A stretch of 64,000 nucleotides of DNA from Dorea longicatena (GCF_025150085.1 NZ_CP102280.1:449001-513000); one strand, 5' to 3'. Shown: positions 34,798 through 44,123, counted from the first letter of the stretch. Notes: generated by a model from the sequence alone, not told the origin. Translations and numbers: made by a program.

Positions 34798-35565
34798 ATG
34801 GCTGAGAAAGAGATAGACTTAAGACGCCTTGTGATCAAAGCATTTCATATGACAGATGTGGAATGGGGTGAGTACAATAATATCACAACGGATGGCCATA
34901 TGACGGTCAGCAAAGAGATGATCGATCAGCTTGTTGCACAGGATGATTGTATTGAGAAGATTGATATTCAGATTATTAAACCGGGAGACCATGACAGATG
35001 GACGAACACGATTATGGATATCATTCCAATCTCAACAAAAGTGCTTGGTAAATTGGGAGAAGGAATAACTCACACTATAACGGGTGTATATGTTATGTTG
35101 ACGGGCGTTGATGTGAACGGAAAGCAGTGTCACGAATTTGGTTCATCAGAAGGCAATCTGAAGGAACAGTTGTGCTTAAACCGTGCAGGTACACCGGGAG
35201 ATGATGATTATATTATTTCGTTTGATGTAACATTTGCTGCTGGTATGGGGCAGGAGAGACATGGGCCATTTACTGCACACAAACTCTGTGATGAATTCAT
35301 TCAGACATACAGAGAGAAACTGAAAAAGTTCAAAGGTGATAAGTGCACAGAACGTCATGAATATCATGATAAAGTAAGACCTGGAAAGAAGAAGGTTGTA
35401 ATTATCCGTCAGGTGGCTGGACAGGGAGCTATGTATGATACATGGATGTTCCCGGATGAACCGTCAGGGGTTGAAGGCGGACGTTCGATTATCGATATGG
35501 GCAATATGCCGGTTATGATTACTCCGAATGAGTACAGAGACGGCATGATCCGCTCGATGCAGTAA
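34798..35565 (+). CDS. prdD: PrdA-N-terminal-like proline reductase cluster protein PrdD
   Basis: 255 aa, paralogous to PrdA residues about 180-412: VMLTGVD and EFGSSEGNL match VMMLTGTD and EFGSSEGYL, and RPGKKKVVIIRQVAGQGAMYD matches the PrdA RPGKKK block. It lacks the Cys-rich N-terminus and the linkers. It ends with IRSMQ exactly where PrdA is cleaved. Start at 34798 is set by AGGAGG 7 nt upstream (an adjacent ATG at 34795 is possible). Role is unproven; probably a structural or assembly partner of the reductase. Confidence 0.9.
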   Translation: MAEKEIDLRRLVIKAFHMTDVEWGEYNNITTDGHMTVSKEMIDQLVAQDDCIEKIDIQIIKPGDHDRWTNTIMDIIPISTKVLGKLGEGITHTITGVYVMLTGVDVNGKQCHEFGSSEGNLKEQLCLNRAGTPGDDDYIISFDVTFAAGMGQERHGPFTAHKLCDEFIQTYREKLKKFKGDKCTERHEYHDKVRPGKKKVVIIRQVAGQGAMYDTWMFPDEPSGVEGGRSIIDMGNMPVMITPNEYRDGMIRSMQ

Positions 35566-35585
35566 CTACAGGAGGTGCAGAAGTT

Positions 35586-36068
35586 ATGGGAATTGGACCA
35601 TCGACAAAAGAAACATCATTACATCATTTCAGAGATCCGCTGTTGGAAGTAGTGGCAGAGGATACAGATCTGGATCTTCTCGGACTGATCATAGTCGGAA
35701 CGCCGGATGATAACAAAGATAAAATGCTGGTAGGAACCAGAGCGGCAGCAATGGCAGAATGTATGCGTGCAGATGGAGTAATCATATCATCGGATGGATG
35801 GGGAAACAGCGATGTGGATTATACAAATACATGTGAACAGCTTGGAATCAGAGGAATTCCGGTGACGGGACTTAATTTTAGTGGTACTGTTGCAAAATTT
35901 GTTGTAGAAAATGATTATCTGGACGGAATTGTGGATATTAATAAAAGCGCAGATGGTACAGAGACAGATGTTGTCGGAGAGAACAACATGGTGAGGGTTG
36001 ACTGTCTGAAGGCAAAAGCTCTTCTGAAGCTTAAGATGCGTCATAAGGATGAACAGGAAGGACGATAG
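35586..36068 (+). CDS. prdE: PrdA-C-terminal-like proline reductase cluster protein PrdE
   Basis: 160 aa, paralogous to PrdA residues 416-580. It starts MGIGPSTKE against CIGPASKE of PrdA, so it begins at the residue where PrdA is cut but has no Cys to become pyruvoyl. It shares REPLVLEA/RDPLLEVV, GVVFVGSP/GLIIVGTP and IRGIPVTGL. AGGAGGT precedes the ATG. It follows prdD by 20 bp. With PrdD it forms a naturally two-chain version of PrdA. Confidence 0.9.
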   Translation: MGIGPSTKETSLHHFRDPLLEVVAEDTDLDLLGLIIVGTPDDNKDKMLVGTRAAAMAECMRADGVIISSDGWGNSDVDYTNTCEQLGIRGIPVTGLNFSGTVAKFVVENDYLDGIVDINKSADGTETDVVGENNMVRVDCLKAKALLKLKMRHKDEQEGR

Positions 36069-36120
36069 AACCGGGAAGATATCTACGACAGAAAGTGTCG
36101 GAAATAGAACAAACAATAAG

Positions 36121-36170
36121 AAAAAGAGAAGATTACCTCATTCTTGCGAATGGAAATCTTCTCTTTTTTT
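36121..36170. terminator. Bidirectional terminator between prdE and the YcxB-like gene
   Basis: AAAAAGAGAAGATT (36121-36134) pairs with AATCTTCTCTTTTT (36155-36168), with A and T runs on both sides so it can stop transcription from both convergent genes. Confidence 0.88.
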
Positions 36171-36708
36171 ATTTATCGAATGCAGGATCGATAGGTCCGT
36201 ATTCGATTTCGGGATGTTGTTCTAACATCCATTGTTTGAAACTTTCGGAGTCGCCTTTGGTGAAAGACTCTTTGTCAAGCATAACGCCTTCAATCTGGTC
36301 TTTGGAAGTGAGCTTGTAATAAGTTTTCGCCTCTTCGAATTTGGTAAGATCTTCCCAGTTTACATGGTTATTTATCTTATTGTTAATGTAAAGGGCAATG
36401 TCCTTTTCGCGGATCATGACTTTACAGGTCCAGTCTTTATCGTTGAAATATTGAGTACGCATTACACGGAAAGTTTTATCAGCGTGCATCCATTTGAAAA
36501 ATACTCCACGGTAGATGGCTATAAATGAAAGTGTGGCACCAACAGACTGCCATCTGAGTGAAGCTCCTACATGATGAAAATAAATCCAGCCGAAAGTTCC
36601 GGATGCAAAGATTACACAATATACGTAGAAGATAGGAAGTCTCCAGAACTTTGGAGCTGCCCATTTGTCGTAGCGTTTACGTGTCATTACATATTCGTTA
36701 ACAAACAT
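36169..36708 (-). CDS. YcxB-like membrane protein
   Basis: 179 aa with two N-terminal membrane helices (PIFYVYCVIFASGTFGWIYF and GATLSFIAIYRGVFF) and a C-terminal beta domain of the YcxB type (VMIREKDIALYINN, WEDLTKFEEAKTYY). Function of the family is unknown. Start 36708 has GGAG 8 nt upstream; a longer open frame reaches 36774. It does not belong to the prd operon, being convergent with prdE. Confidence 0.78.
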   Translation of the reverse strand: MFVNEYVMTRKRYDKWAAPKFWRLPIFYVYCVIFASGTFGWIYFHHVGASLRWQSVGATLSFIAIYRGVFFKWMHADKTFRVMRTQYFNDKDWTCKVMIREKDIALYINNKINNHVNWEDLTKFEEAKTYYKLTSKDQIEGVMLDKESFTKGDSESFKQWMLEQHPEIEYGPIDPAFDK

Positions 36709-36863
36709 ATGATATTCTCCATAATAAAATTGTAATGCAGGGAAACTGCCAGAAGCAGGATCTCTTACATACAATGATATAAAGATGGCAGTCTGTTAAG
36801 ACTGCCATCCGTGTGTTGTTTTGTTTAAATGAGTATTTTGCTTATATATATGTTTCACAGATA

Positions 36864-37754
36864 TTAAGCAATACCTTTTGCTTTGTCTTTCTTTGCTGCA
36901 CTAAGTAAAGTGTAAGAAGTCCATACAAGCACGAGGCAGATAAGATTAATGAGCCAGAACATTGGAAGACCTGTAACTAATTTCCATGCGATAAATACAC
37001 CGATACATCCACCTATCGCATTACCAATTGTATGTGCAACATCGTATCTATGTGACTTGATAAATTCGATAGAGCAAGCTGGCATTAAGCATGCGCAAGA
37101 TCCCATGAAGACAGGGAAACATGTCTGAGCATCAACACCAAGCAGAAGACATGTTGCCATACAAGGTGCATAAAGTCCAAAACCAATATCCATAAGAGCG
37201 CCCCATAAAACATTAAGTGCTGCGGCTACGATCAGTTTCCAACCTGTTAATCCAACTGCAGTACCAACTAAACCGAAAGGTCCGACACCAAGATTTTTGC
37301 ATAACATTACTACTGCCAACGGAAGCATCGCACATCCAAGAGCAATTCTGATTTTGTTACGTGGCCATTTTGTAACGATAGATGCAAATCCAAATGAACC
37401 AACAGCTGCACAAATGAACATTACCCAAAGGAAAAGAGGATCACATTCTACAGAAGTTGTGAAGATAAATGCCTCAAAAATAACTGGGAATGTATCACCG
37501 ATATTCAGTGTACCAGGAATATCGATGTCATCAATCTGATTGAAAAGTTTGTACATAAATGTAGATGGTGCGTAAGAGCCACATCCTAAAGTGTCAAGAA
37601 AGTTAGCAATGATACCAACAGTAAAAGCAGATGCCCATTGTTTCCCGGTAGAACCTTTTAGTTCATCCATTCGGTTCTTGCCTAAATCGACAATAAGACC
37701 AATACCTGTTCCAGCAAACAAAACACCTAATAAAATTTGGATTGCTAATAACAT
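36864..37754 (-). CDS. TauE/SafE-like permease
   Basis: A 296-aa protein with about eight hydrophobic segments. FLDTLGCGSYAPSTFMYKLFNQIDD and IPGTLNIGDTFPVIFEA, together with an internal second half, resemble the TauE/SafE (sulfite/organosulfonate exporter) family. Unusually Cys-rich around residues 215-240 (CMATCLL, CFPVFMGSCACLMPAC). Start at 37754 has GGAGGG 9 nt upstream. Its place beside prd genes suggests export of an anion or of a product of amino acid metabolism; no substrate is shown. Confidence 0.8.
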   Translation of the reverse strand: MLLAIQILLGVLFAGTGIGLIVDLGKNRMDELKGSTGKQWASAFTVGIIANFLDTLGCGSYAPSTFMYKLFNQIDDIDIPGTLNIGDTFPVIFEAFIFTTSVECDPLFLWVMFICAAVGSFGFASIVTKWPRNKIRIALGCAMLPLAVVMLCKNLGVGPFGLVGTAVGLTGWKLIVAAALNVLWGALMDIGFGLYAPCMATCLLLGVDAQTCFPVFMGSCACLMPACSIEFIKSHRYDVAHTIGNAIGGCIGVFIAWKLVTGLPMFWLINLICLVLVWTSYTLLSAAKKDKAKGIA

Positions 37755-37975
37755 AAATTCATCCCTCCAGATTTTCATATTAAATTGTTAACAAGCTATA
37801 CATGTGAATAAATAAGTACCAGGCAAGGAAATGCCTTTTTAGCACTATGAAAGAAATCATATACACCCCGATTTGTAAAGAATTTCTATAAATTCACGCA
37901 TTGCTTTACATTAATATTTTATCAACTAATACGTTAAAAGTCAATCGAACTATAGTCTTATAGAGAGAATTAATA

Positions 37976-38014
37976 AGAAAAAGCACGACATCTGAACATG
38001 TCGTGCTCTTTCTT
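37976..38014. terminator. Terminator hairpin
   Basis: AAGCACGACAT-ctgaac-ATGTCGTGCT with A and T runs on both sides. It would end transcripts coming from the right (minus strand). Confidence 0.8.
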
Positions 38015-38110
38015 ATTGGTATGTCATTGAGAGGTTTTTCCTCGTTGCATTGCAGTTTTGTTTTTATATACAAAGCTGGGGAATGCTCCTCCTTGTGGAG
38101 GATGTATATA

Positions 38111-38185
38111 TCAATTGGAGTTCACCTTTGCAAGGTTATTCTTGGGGGAAACAACCGGCTCAGGCATAACTGCAATAACAACCAT
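38111..38185 (-). CDS. Possible 24-aa peptide gene
   Basis: A minus-strand open frame starting MVVIAVMPEPVVSPKNN, with AAGG 10 nt upstream and TATAAT (38211-38216) at the right distance for a -10 box. It has an approximately 100-nt structured 3' region (CCTCC-acaa-GGAGG) running to the terminator at 37976-38014. The layout of a short unit with long 3' tail recalls type I toxin or leader-peptide genes. The peptide is only weakly hydrophobic and I recognise no family, so this is tentative. Confidence 0.3.
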   Translation of the reverse strand: MVVIAVMPEPVVSPKNNLAKVNSN

Positions 38186-38448
38186 AATAATGGTGCCTTA
38201 AAAACAGACGATTATACTGTCTGATTCTAAAAGAGCAGTTCCTGTATTATATCATCGATGAGGAACCGCCATTGGTGTCTGTGTCTGTCTTTAAGTTACT
38301 ATTAATATATCACGTTAATTCGATGATGTCAATAAGGATGGAAAAAACTGGCATTGCAACAAGAAAAACGTGATAAAGCGGGAGGTGTTTCGTGCAATTT
38401 TAATGAATAAATGAGAAAGAATGTCATTTACTCTGCATGAATATTGAC

Positions 38449-39321
38449 TTAATCATCTAACAGAAAGTCTTTTGCATATTCCAGAAAAGTCTTTGAAGCA
38501 GGTGACAGATTTTTGAGAGAAGAATATGCAAGTCCTAACTGTCTTGTAATTGTTGGCTTCAATGGACGTTTTACAAATTTTCCCTGCTGGCCGCGAAGTA
38601 AAAGACCCGGGAGGATAGAATATCCTAGTTCGTGTTCGACCATGGAAAGGGAAGAAAATTCATTTCTGGTTACATAGCGGATATCCGGATGGATTTTATG
38701 CTTTTTTAAAATACGGTGTACGTCGCTTCCTGGTGTGTATTCTGTGATGATAAAAGGTGCATCTTCAAATGCTTCGATTGGAATTTCTTCTTCTTTTGCA
38801 AGAGGATCGTTTTCTGGAACAACTGCGTACATCAAGTCGTTCATGACCGGAAGAAACTGATATTTATGATTTTTCTGCAGACTGATAAATCCGATATCTA
38901 CACGTCGTTCCTGAATCCAGTCGGCAAGTTCTCCTTCAACCCCTTCGATAACCTGGATGATGATATCCGGATGTTTCTGCTGGAATTCTCGGATGATCTT
39001 TGGAATCCAGTGAATTGAACAGCTTAGATAAGTGCCGATGCGGATGGTTCCTCTCTGCGCACCATTTAATGCAGCAATTTCCTGATGAATTACTTCATCG
39101 GCATTCAATAATGTGCGGATTGCCGGAATAAGTGACTTTGCTTCATTTGTAAGTGTAATACCGTGGTGGTCTTTGATGTAGAGCGGGAACCCGACTTTCT
39201 TTTCCAGATTTTTCATCATTTGCGTAATACCGGATTGTGTGTATCCAAGTTCCGCGCCTACGCGGGTAAAGCTGCCGTAATCATCAACGGCTAACATGAT
39301 TTTCCAACTTTTGATGTCCAT
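38449..39321 (-). CDS. LysR-family transcriptional regulator
   Basis: 290 aa. N-terminal HTH (MLAVDDYGSFTRVGAELGYTQSGITQMMKNLE) and type 2 periplasmic-like effector domain from about residue 90 (RGTIRIGTYLSCSIHWIPKII). ATG 39321 is favoured over 39351 because a GGAG lies 9 nt before it. It lies just downstream of a decayed NSS transporter, whose regulator it may have been, and may instead act on the prd genes, which lack the usual PrdR. Both are inferences. Confidence 0.88.
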   Translation of the reverse strand: MDIKSWKIMLAVDDYGSFTRVGAELGYTQSGITQMMKNLEKKVGFPLYIKDHHGITLTNEAKSLIPAIRTLLNADEVIHQEIAALNGAQRGTIRIGTYLSCSIHWIPKIIREFQQKHPDIIIQVIEGVEGELADWIQERRVDIGFISLQKNHKYQFLPVMNDLMYAVVPENDPLAKEEEIPIEAFEDAPFIITEYTPGSDVHRILKKHKIHPDIRYVTRNEFSSLSMVEHELGYSILPGLLLRGQQGKFVKRPLKPTITRQLGLAYSSLKNLSPASKTFLEYAKDFLLDD

Positions 39322-39433
39322 TCTTTTATTCTCCAATGTATGAAAATACAAAAAATTATAAAAATTTTATTTGCTTATTAATAGTAGCTAAAAAATATCA
39401 AAATTACAAGCTTATCGGATGACTTTTTTTAAA

Positions 39434-39964
39434 TCATCGTATGAATCCGAATACATTTAAAATGATGATTGTCATAAATATCGGAACAACAATGCAGGTA
39501 AGGATTTTGTCGTATAAAGTTACTCTGCCGAACTTATCGTCATTGGTGAGTTCTTTTTCGTATTCTTTAAATCCCAAGGTGTGATATTCCGGAAGCATCC
39601 AGCCACGGAAGTTTAATATTACTTAAGAGTCCGAATCTGAGGGAAACGATAATGTTACCGATTCCAACAGAGAATAAAACCTGGGTTGCTGCCTGGGAAA
39701 ATACAGTGAAATTGAATTTGCTAAAATCAGGCAGGAGATAGTATTTTAAACCATCGATTGCATTGCTGGTTACGAACATTGCTCAGATACCACATATAAT
39801 AAGGAAGAGAAAGAGTACAGGCATAATGATTTTGGTTACTTTCTCTACAAGGCGAGATATGCGAATTTCCAAATGTTTCCGAGGCTGATCGCAGCTCCTG
39901 CGGCAACCATAATGTAACCAAAACGAGAGTTCCATTCACGAGATTGATTTCCATTTTCACTCAT
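39434..39964 (-). pseudogene. Decayed sodium:neurotransmitter symporter (NSS/SNF) gene
   Basis: Reading from ATG 39964: MSENGNQSREWNSRFGY then VAAGAAISLGNIWKFAYL, the NSS start with its sodium-site residues, then TAG at 39845-39847. Later fragments read MFVTSNAIDGLKYYLLPDFSKF and SVGIGNIIVS in another frame, and a C-terminal piece is YDKILTCIVVPIFMTIIILN. A functional gene would be about 1.3 kb; only about 0.53 kb remains, so there are internal deletions as well as stops and frameshifts. Confidence 0.85.
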
Positions 39965-39997
39965 ATGTAACACACTCCATTCATTATAATATTGTGC

Positions 39998-40038
39998 AAA
40001 AAAGGGAAGCAACACATCCATGATGTCTGACTCCCCTG
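39998..40038 (-). terminator. Attenuator or relic terminator upstream of the pseudogene
   Basis: On the minus strand GGGGA...ACATC-atg-GATGT...TTCCC is followed by TTTTTT, about 35 bp before the pseudogene start. Either an attenuator of the old transporter gene or a terminator of a lost upstream gene. Confidence 0.45.
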
Positions 40039-40209
40039 ATTGCTTTGGCTTATAGTAATAGTATAGTCTGGAAAATTTGAAATATCAATAAAATATTAGA
40101 AAGTATAATGCTAAAATAAGAGAAAATAATACTATTTGTTGGCAAAAACTTAACATGTTTGAGTGGAAAGTACAAAATAAATTGTATGAATAAAAAAACA
40201 AAAAAGTAC

Positions 40210-40238
40210 TTGCAAAATGTATGGGAATCGGATATACT
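40210..40238 (+). promoter_or_regulatory. Promoter of the S10 operon
   Basis: TTGCAA (40210-40215) and TATACT (40233-40238) with a 17-bp spacer, about 230 bp before rpsJ. Confidence 0.75.
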
Positions 40239-40249
40239 AAGAGAGCTGT

Positions 40250-40466
40250 GACATGATAGCGTTGAAGCGTGAGGTTGCTGCTAGGAATTAGCAGGTTTTC
40301 CGTGGAGCGAATGTCAAGTTAGGAAACTGGCGACAAGTCACTGTACGAAACTACTATAACGGCCACTGCGATGTGGTAACAACGTGTGGGTTCTCACGAC
40401 ACACACGGGAGAGTGTACAGTCACCGCTTGTCGTACTCGATTATAAGTACGAAAAGGAGGCGACTT
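40250..40466 (+). promoter_or_regulatory. Structured leader RNA of the S10 operon
   Basis: Several nested helices: CTGCTA-ggaat-TAGCAG near 40280; a long-range pair CGACAAG (40331-40337) with CTTGTCG (40427-40433) stacked on ACTGTAC (40340-40346) with GTACAGT (40415-40421); inside it CCAC-tgcgat-GTGG and GTGTgggttctcacgaCACAC. A final GTACT/AGTAC hairpin ends just before the AAGGAGG of rpsJ. This has the form of an autoregulatory ribosomal-protein leader. I cannot say which protein binds. Confidence 0.7.
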
Positions 40467-40471
40467 TTTTT

Positions 40472-40783
40472 ATGGCAAGTCAAGTAATGAGAATCACTTT
40501 GAAAGCGTATGATCATCAGTTAGTAGATGCATCCGCTAAGAAAATCATCGAAACTGTAAAGAAAAACGGATCTAAGGTGAGTGGACCTGTACCACTTCCG
40601 ACAAAGAAGGAAGTAGTTACAATCTTAAGAGCTGTTCACAAATACAAAGATTCCAGAGAACAGTTCGAACAGAGAACTCATAAGAGACTGATCGATATCA
40701 TTGCACCAACACAGAAGACTGTAGATGCATTATCTAGATTAGAGATGCCAGCTGGTGTAGCTATTGATATCAAAATGAAATAA
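40472..40783 (+). CDS. rpsJ: 30S ribosomal protein S10
   Basis: First gene of the S10-spc-alpha superoperon. 103 aa; [20 protein letters not shown] and [16 protein letters not shown] are S10 signatures. ATG 40472 is set by AAGGAGG, although the frame is open upstream into the leader. Confidence 0.98.
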   Translation: MASQVMRITLKAYDHQLVDASAKKIIETVKKNGSKVSGPVPLPTKKEVVTILRAVHKYKDSREQFEQRTHKRLIDIIAPTQKTVDALSRLEMPAGVAIDIKMK

Positions 40784-40858
40784 GAAGCAGTAATTCCTAT
40801 AATTTAGGATGAGCGTCCAATCGGGCGTTCCGCTGTAAATCACAGGAGGTAAAATAAA

Positions 40859-41539
40859 ATGAAGAAAGCTATTTTAGCAACAAAAGTCGGAATGACTCAG
40901 ATCTTCAACGAAGACGGAACACTTACTCCGGTAACAGTTCTTCAGGCTGGACCTTGTGCTGTAACACAGATCAAGACTGTTGAGAATGACGGATACGAAG
41001 CTGTTCAGGTTGGATTCGTTGACAAGAAAGACAAGATCATCAACAAAGACAAAGGCGGAAAGAAAGAAATTGTTCACCGTCACGGTGTAACAAAGGCAGA
41101 GCAGGGACACTTTGCTAAAGCCGGTGTTACAGGTAAGAGATATGTAAGAGAATTTAAGTTTGAAAATGCTAGCGAATATGAGTTAGGCCAGGAAATCAAG
41201 GCTGATATCTTCGCTGCTGGAGATAAGATTGACGCAACTGCAATCTCTAAAGGAAAAGGATTCCAGGGCGCAATCAAACGTCACAATCAGTCAAGAGGAC
41301 CTATGGCTCATGGTTCTAAGTATCATCGCCATGCTGGTTCAAACGGTGCTTGTTCAGATCCAAGTAAAGTATTTAAAGGAAAACACATGCCGGGACACAT
41401 GGGAAGTAAGAAGATTACAGTCCAGAATCTCGTAGTTGTACGTGTTGACGCTGAGAACAACTTACTTCTGGTTAAAGGTTCAGTACCGGGACCTAAGAAA
41501 TCTTTAGTAACTATCAAAGAAGCAGTAAAAGCTAACTAA
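40859..41539 (+). CDS. rplC: 50S ribosomal protein L3
   Basis: 226 aa; [14 protein letters not shown] at the start and the [25 protein letters not shown] loop that reaches the peptidyl transferase region are diagnostic. AGGAGGT precedes the ATG. Confidence 0.98.
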   Translation: MKKAILATKVGMTQIFNEDGTLTPVTVLQAGPCAVTQIKTVENDGYEAVQVGFVDKKDKIINKDKGGKKEIVHRHGVTKAEQGHFAKAGVTGKRYVREFKFENASEYELGQEIKADIFAAGDKIDATAISKGKGFQGAIKRHNQSRGPMAHGSKYHRHAGSNGACSDPSKVFKGKHMPGHMGSKKITVQNLVVVRVDAENNLLLVKGSVPGPKKSLVTIKEAVKAN

Positions 41540-41568
41540 GATTTGGCGAAGGAAGGAGGACACTTAAG

Positions 41569-42189
41569 ATGGCTAACGTATCTGTTTATAATATCGAAGG
41601 TAAAGAAGTTGGTAAGATCGACTTAAGCGATGCTGTATTCGGTGTTGAAGTTAATGAACATCTTGTACACATGGCAGTTGTAAGCCAGCTTGCAAATAAC
41701 CGTCAGGGAACACAGAAAGCAAAAACACGTTCTGAAGTTTCTGGTGGTGGAAGAAAACCATGGAGACAGAAAGGAACCGGTCATGCAAGACAGGGATCTA
41801 CAAGAGCTCCACAGTGGACAGGCGGCGGAGTTGTATTCGCACCAGTTCCGAGAGATTATTCTTTCAAAATGAATAAGAGAGAGAAGAGAGCAGCTCTGAA
41901 ATCTGCACTCACATCAAGAGTTGAAGAAAACAAATTCATCGTAATCGATGAGATCAACTTCGAAGAAGCAAAGACAAAGAACTTTGCAAACATTCTTAAG
42001 AATTTAGATGTATCTAAAGCATTAGTAGTATTAGAGGATGACAACAAGAACGCAGAGCTTTCAGCAAGAAACATCGCTGATGTTAAGACTGCAAAGACTA
42101 ATACAATCAATGTGTACGATATCTTAAAATACAACACAGTAATCACAACAAAAGCTGTTGTTGCTAAAATCGAGGAGGTGTACGCATAA
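41569..42189 (+). CDS. rplD: 50S ribosomal protein L4
   Basis: 206 aa; the extended loop [21 protein letters not shown], which lines the exit tunnel, is intact. In other bacteria L4 represses its own operon through the S10 leader. Its stop overlaps the rplW ATG by one base. Confidence 0.98.
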   Translation: MANVSVYNIEGKEVGKIDLSDAVFGVEVNEHLVHMAVVSQLANNRQGTQKAKTRSEVSGGGRKPWRQKGTGHARQGSTRAPQWTGGGVVFAPVPRDYSFKMNKREKRAALKSALTSRVEENKFIVIDEINFEEAKTKNFANILKNLDVSKALVVLEDDNKNAELSARNIADVKTAKTNTINVYDILKYNTVITTKAVVAKIEEVYA

Positions 42190-42494
42190 TGGCAAACGTT
42201 CAGTATTATGATGTAATCCTTAAACCTGTAGTAACAGAAAAGAGTATGGAACTTATGGGAGAAAAGAAATACACTTTCTTAGTACACCCAGAAGCAACAA
42301 AATCTCAGATTAAAGAAGCTGTTGAAAAGATGTTTACAGGAACTAAAGTAGAGAAAGTAAACACAATGAACAACGATGGAAAGAAGAAAAGAGTTCGTGG
42401 AACTTACAACTTCGGAAAAACAGCTAAAACTAAAAAAGCAATCGTAAAACTTACAGAAGATAGCGCAGATATCGAGATCTTCCAGGGATTATAA
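42189..42494 (+). CDS. rplW: 50S ribosomal protein L23
   Basis: 101 aa; [16 protein letters not shown] and the [14 protein letters not shown] loop are family-typical. Provides the ribosomal docking site for trigger factor and SRP. Coupled to rplD by TAATG overlap. Confidence 0.97.
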   Translation: MANVQYYDVILKPVVTEKSMELMGEKKYTFLVHPEATKSQIKEAVEKMFTGTKVEKVNTMNNDGKKKRVRGTYNFGKTAKTKKAIVKLTEDSADIEIFQGL

Positions 42495-42551
42495 GATTGC
42501 AAAGCATACGGACAGAAACCGTGACAATAAACAATTGAAAGGAGATTAATC

Positions 42552-43394
42552 ATGGGAATTAAAACATACCGCCCATATACGCCTTCCAGAAGACAGATGA
42601 CTGGTTCTGATTTCTCTGAAATCACAAAGACAACACCAGAAAAATCTCTGTTAGCTCCAAAGAGTAGACAGGCTGGACGTAATAATCAAGGAAAAATCAC
42701 AGTTAGACACCGCGGAGGCGGAGCTAAGAAAAAATATAGAATTATCGACTTCAAGAGAAGAAAAGACAATATCCACGCTACTGTACTTGGTATCGAATAT
42801 GATCCAAACAGAACAGCTAACATTGCTCTGATCTGCTATGAAGATGGTGAAAAAGCATATATCATCGCACCTGAAGGACTGACAGACGGAATGACAGTTA
42901 TGAATGGACCAGAAGCTGAAGTTAAGATCGGTAACTGCCTCCCATTAGCACAGATTCCAGTTGGTACTCAGATCCACAACATCGAGCTTCATCCTGGAAA
43001 AGGCGGACAGATGGTTCGTTCCGCAGGTAACAGTGCTCAGTTAATGGCTAAAGAAGGAAAATATGCAACTCTCAGACTTCCATCAGGAGAAATGAGAATG
43101 GTACCGCTTGAGTGCAGAGCTTCTATCGGAGTTGTAGGAAATGGTGATCACAACCTGGTCAACATTGGTAAAGCAGGACGTAAACGTCATATGGGAATCA
43201 GACCTACAGTTCGTGGTTCTGTTATGAACCCGAATGACCATCCGCATGGTGGTGGTGAAGGTAAGACAGGAATCGGTCGTCCGGGTCCGTGTACACCTTG
43301 GGGTAAACCAGCACTTGGTCTTAAGACAAGAAAGAAAAATAAAGCTTCTAACAAGATGATCGTAAGAAGAAGAGATGGTAAAGCAATTAAATAG
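42552..43394 (+). CDS. rplB: 50S ribosomal protein L2
   Basis: 280 aa; [18 protein letters not shown] at the start, and the C-terminal [13 protein letters not shown] segment carrying the conserved His of the peptidyl transferase region. Confidence 0.98.
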   Translation: MGIKTYRPYTPSRRQMTGSDFSEITKTTPEKSLLAPKSRQAGRNNQGKITVRHRGGGAKKKYRIIDFKRRKDNIHATVLGIEYDPNRTANIALICYEDGEKAYIIAPEGLTDGMTVMNGPEAEVKIGNCLPLAQIPVGTQIHNIELHPGKGGQMVRSAGNSAQLMAKEGKYATLRLPSGEMRMVPLECRASIGVVGNGDHNLVNIGKAGRKRHMGIRPTVRGSVMNPNDHPHGGGEGKTGIGRPGPCTPWGKPALGLKTRKKNKASNKMIVRRRDGKAIK

Positions 43395-43417
43395 TTTTCA
43401 TAAGGAGGTTAGAACCT

Positions 43418-43699
43418 ATGGCACGTTCTATTAAAAAAGGACCATTCGCAGACGCAAGCCTGCTTAAAAAGGTTGATGCTATGAACGAGGCTGGAGACAA
43501 GTCTGTAATCAAGACATGGTCCCGTCGTTCTACAATCTTCCCAAGCATGATCGGACACACAATTGCTGTTCATGACGGAAGAAAGCACGTACCTGTATAT
43601 GTTACTGAAGATATGGTTGGACACAAACTCGGAGAGTTCGTAGCAACCAGAACTTACAGAGGACACGGAAAAGACGAAAAGAAATCCAAAGTTAGATAA
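43418..43699 (+). CDS. rpsS: 30S ribosomal protein S19
   Basis: 93 aa; [19 protein letters not shown] and [20 protein letters not shown] are canonical. SD AAGGAGG. Confidence 0.98.
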   Translation: MARSIKKGPFADASLLKKVDAMNEAGDKSVIKTWSRRSTIFPSMIGHTIAVHDGRKHVPVYVTEDMVGHKLGEFVATRTYRGHGKDEKKSKVR

Positions 43700-43725
43700 T
43701 TAGATTGTGAAAGGAGGGTTCATCC

Positions 43726-44112
43726 ATGGCTAAAGGACATAGATCCCAAATTAAAAGAGAAAGAAATGCTAACAAAGATACAAGACCTTCTGCTAAGTTA
43801 TCTTACGCAAGAGTTTCTGTTCAGAAAGCATGCTTCGTATTAGATGCCATCAGAGGTAAGGATGTAACAACAGCACTTGGTATTTTGACATACAATCCAA
43901 GATATGCTTCTAGTTTAATAAAGAAATTATTAGAGTCTGCAATTGCAAATGCTGAGAACAACAACGGCATGAATGCTGAGAATCTGTACATTGCAGAGGC
44001 TTATGCAAACAAAGGACCAACAATGAAGAGAATCAGACCTAGAGCACAGGGTAGAGCTTACAGAATCGAAAAGAGAATGAGCCACATTACACTCGTGCTT
44101 GATGAAAGATAA
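43726..44112 (+). CDS. rplV: 50S ribosomal protein L22
   Basis: 128 aa; [20 protein letters not shown] and the tunnel beta-hairpin region [20 protein letters not shown] are clear. Confidence 0.97.
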   Translation: MAKGHRSQIKRERNANKDTRPSAKLSYARVSVQKACFVLDAIRGKDVTTALGILTYNPRYASSLIKKLLESAIANAENNNGMNAENLYIAEAYANKGPTMKRIRPRAQGRAYRIEKRMSHITLVLDER

Positions 44113-44123
44113 GGAGGGCAAAC

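Larger units (their letters stand above)
37755..38448. other. 694-bp gap between TauE-like and LysR genes
   Basis: From 37755 to 37975 it is AT-rich control DNA for the TauE-like gene, including GAATTT-ctat-AAATTC near 37883. Then comes a bidirectional terminator hairpin and a possible tiny transcription unit on the minus strand (38111-38216). From 38217 to 38448 I recognise no gene. Confidence 0.6.

Noticed and set aside
39434..39964. In-frame UGA in the NSS remnant as a selenocysteine codon
   Set aside because: A TAG precedes it and the conserved segments lie in different frames, so this is decay, not recoding.
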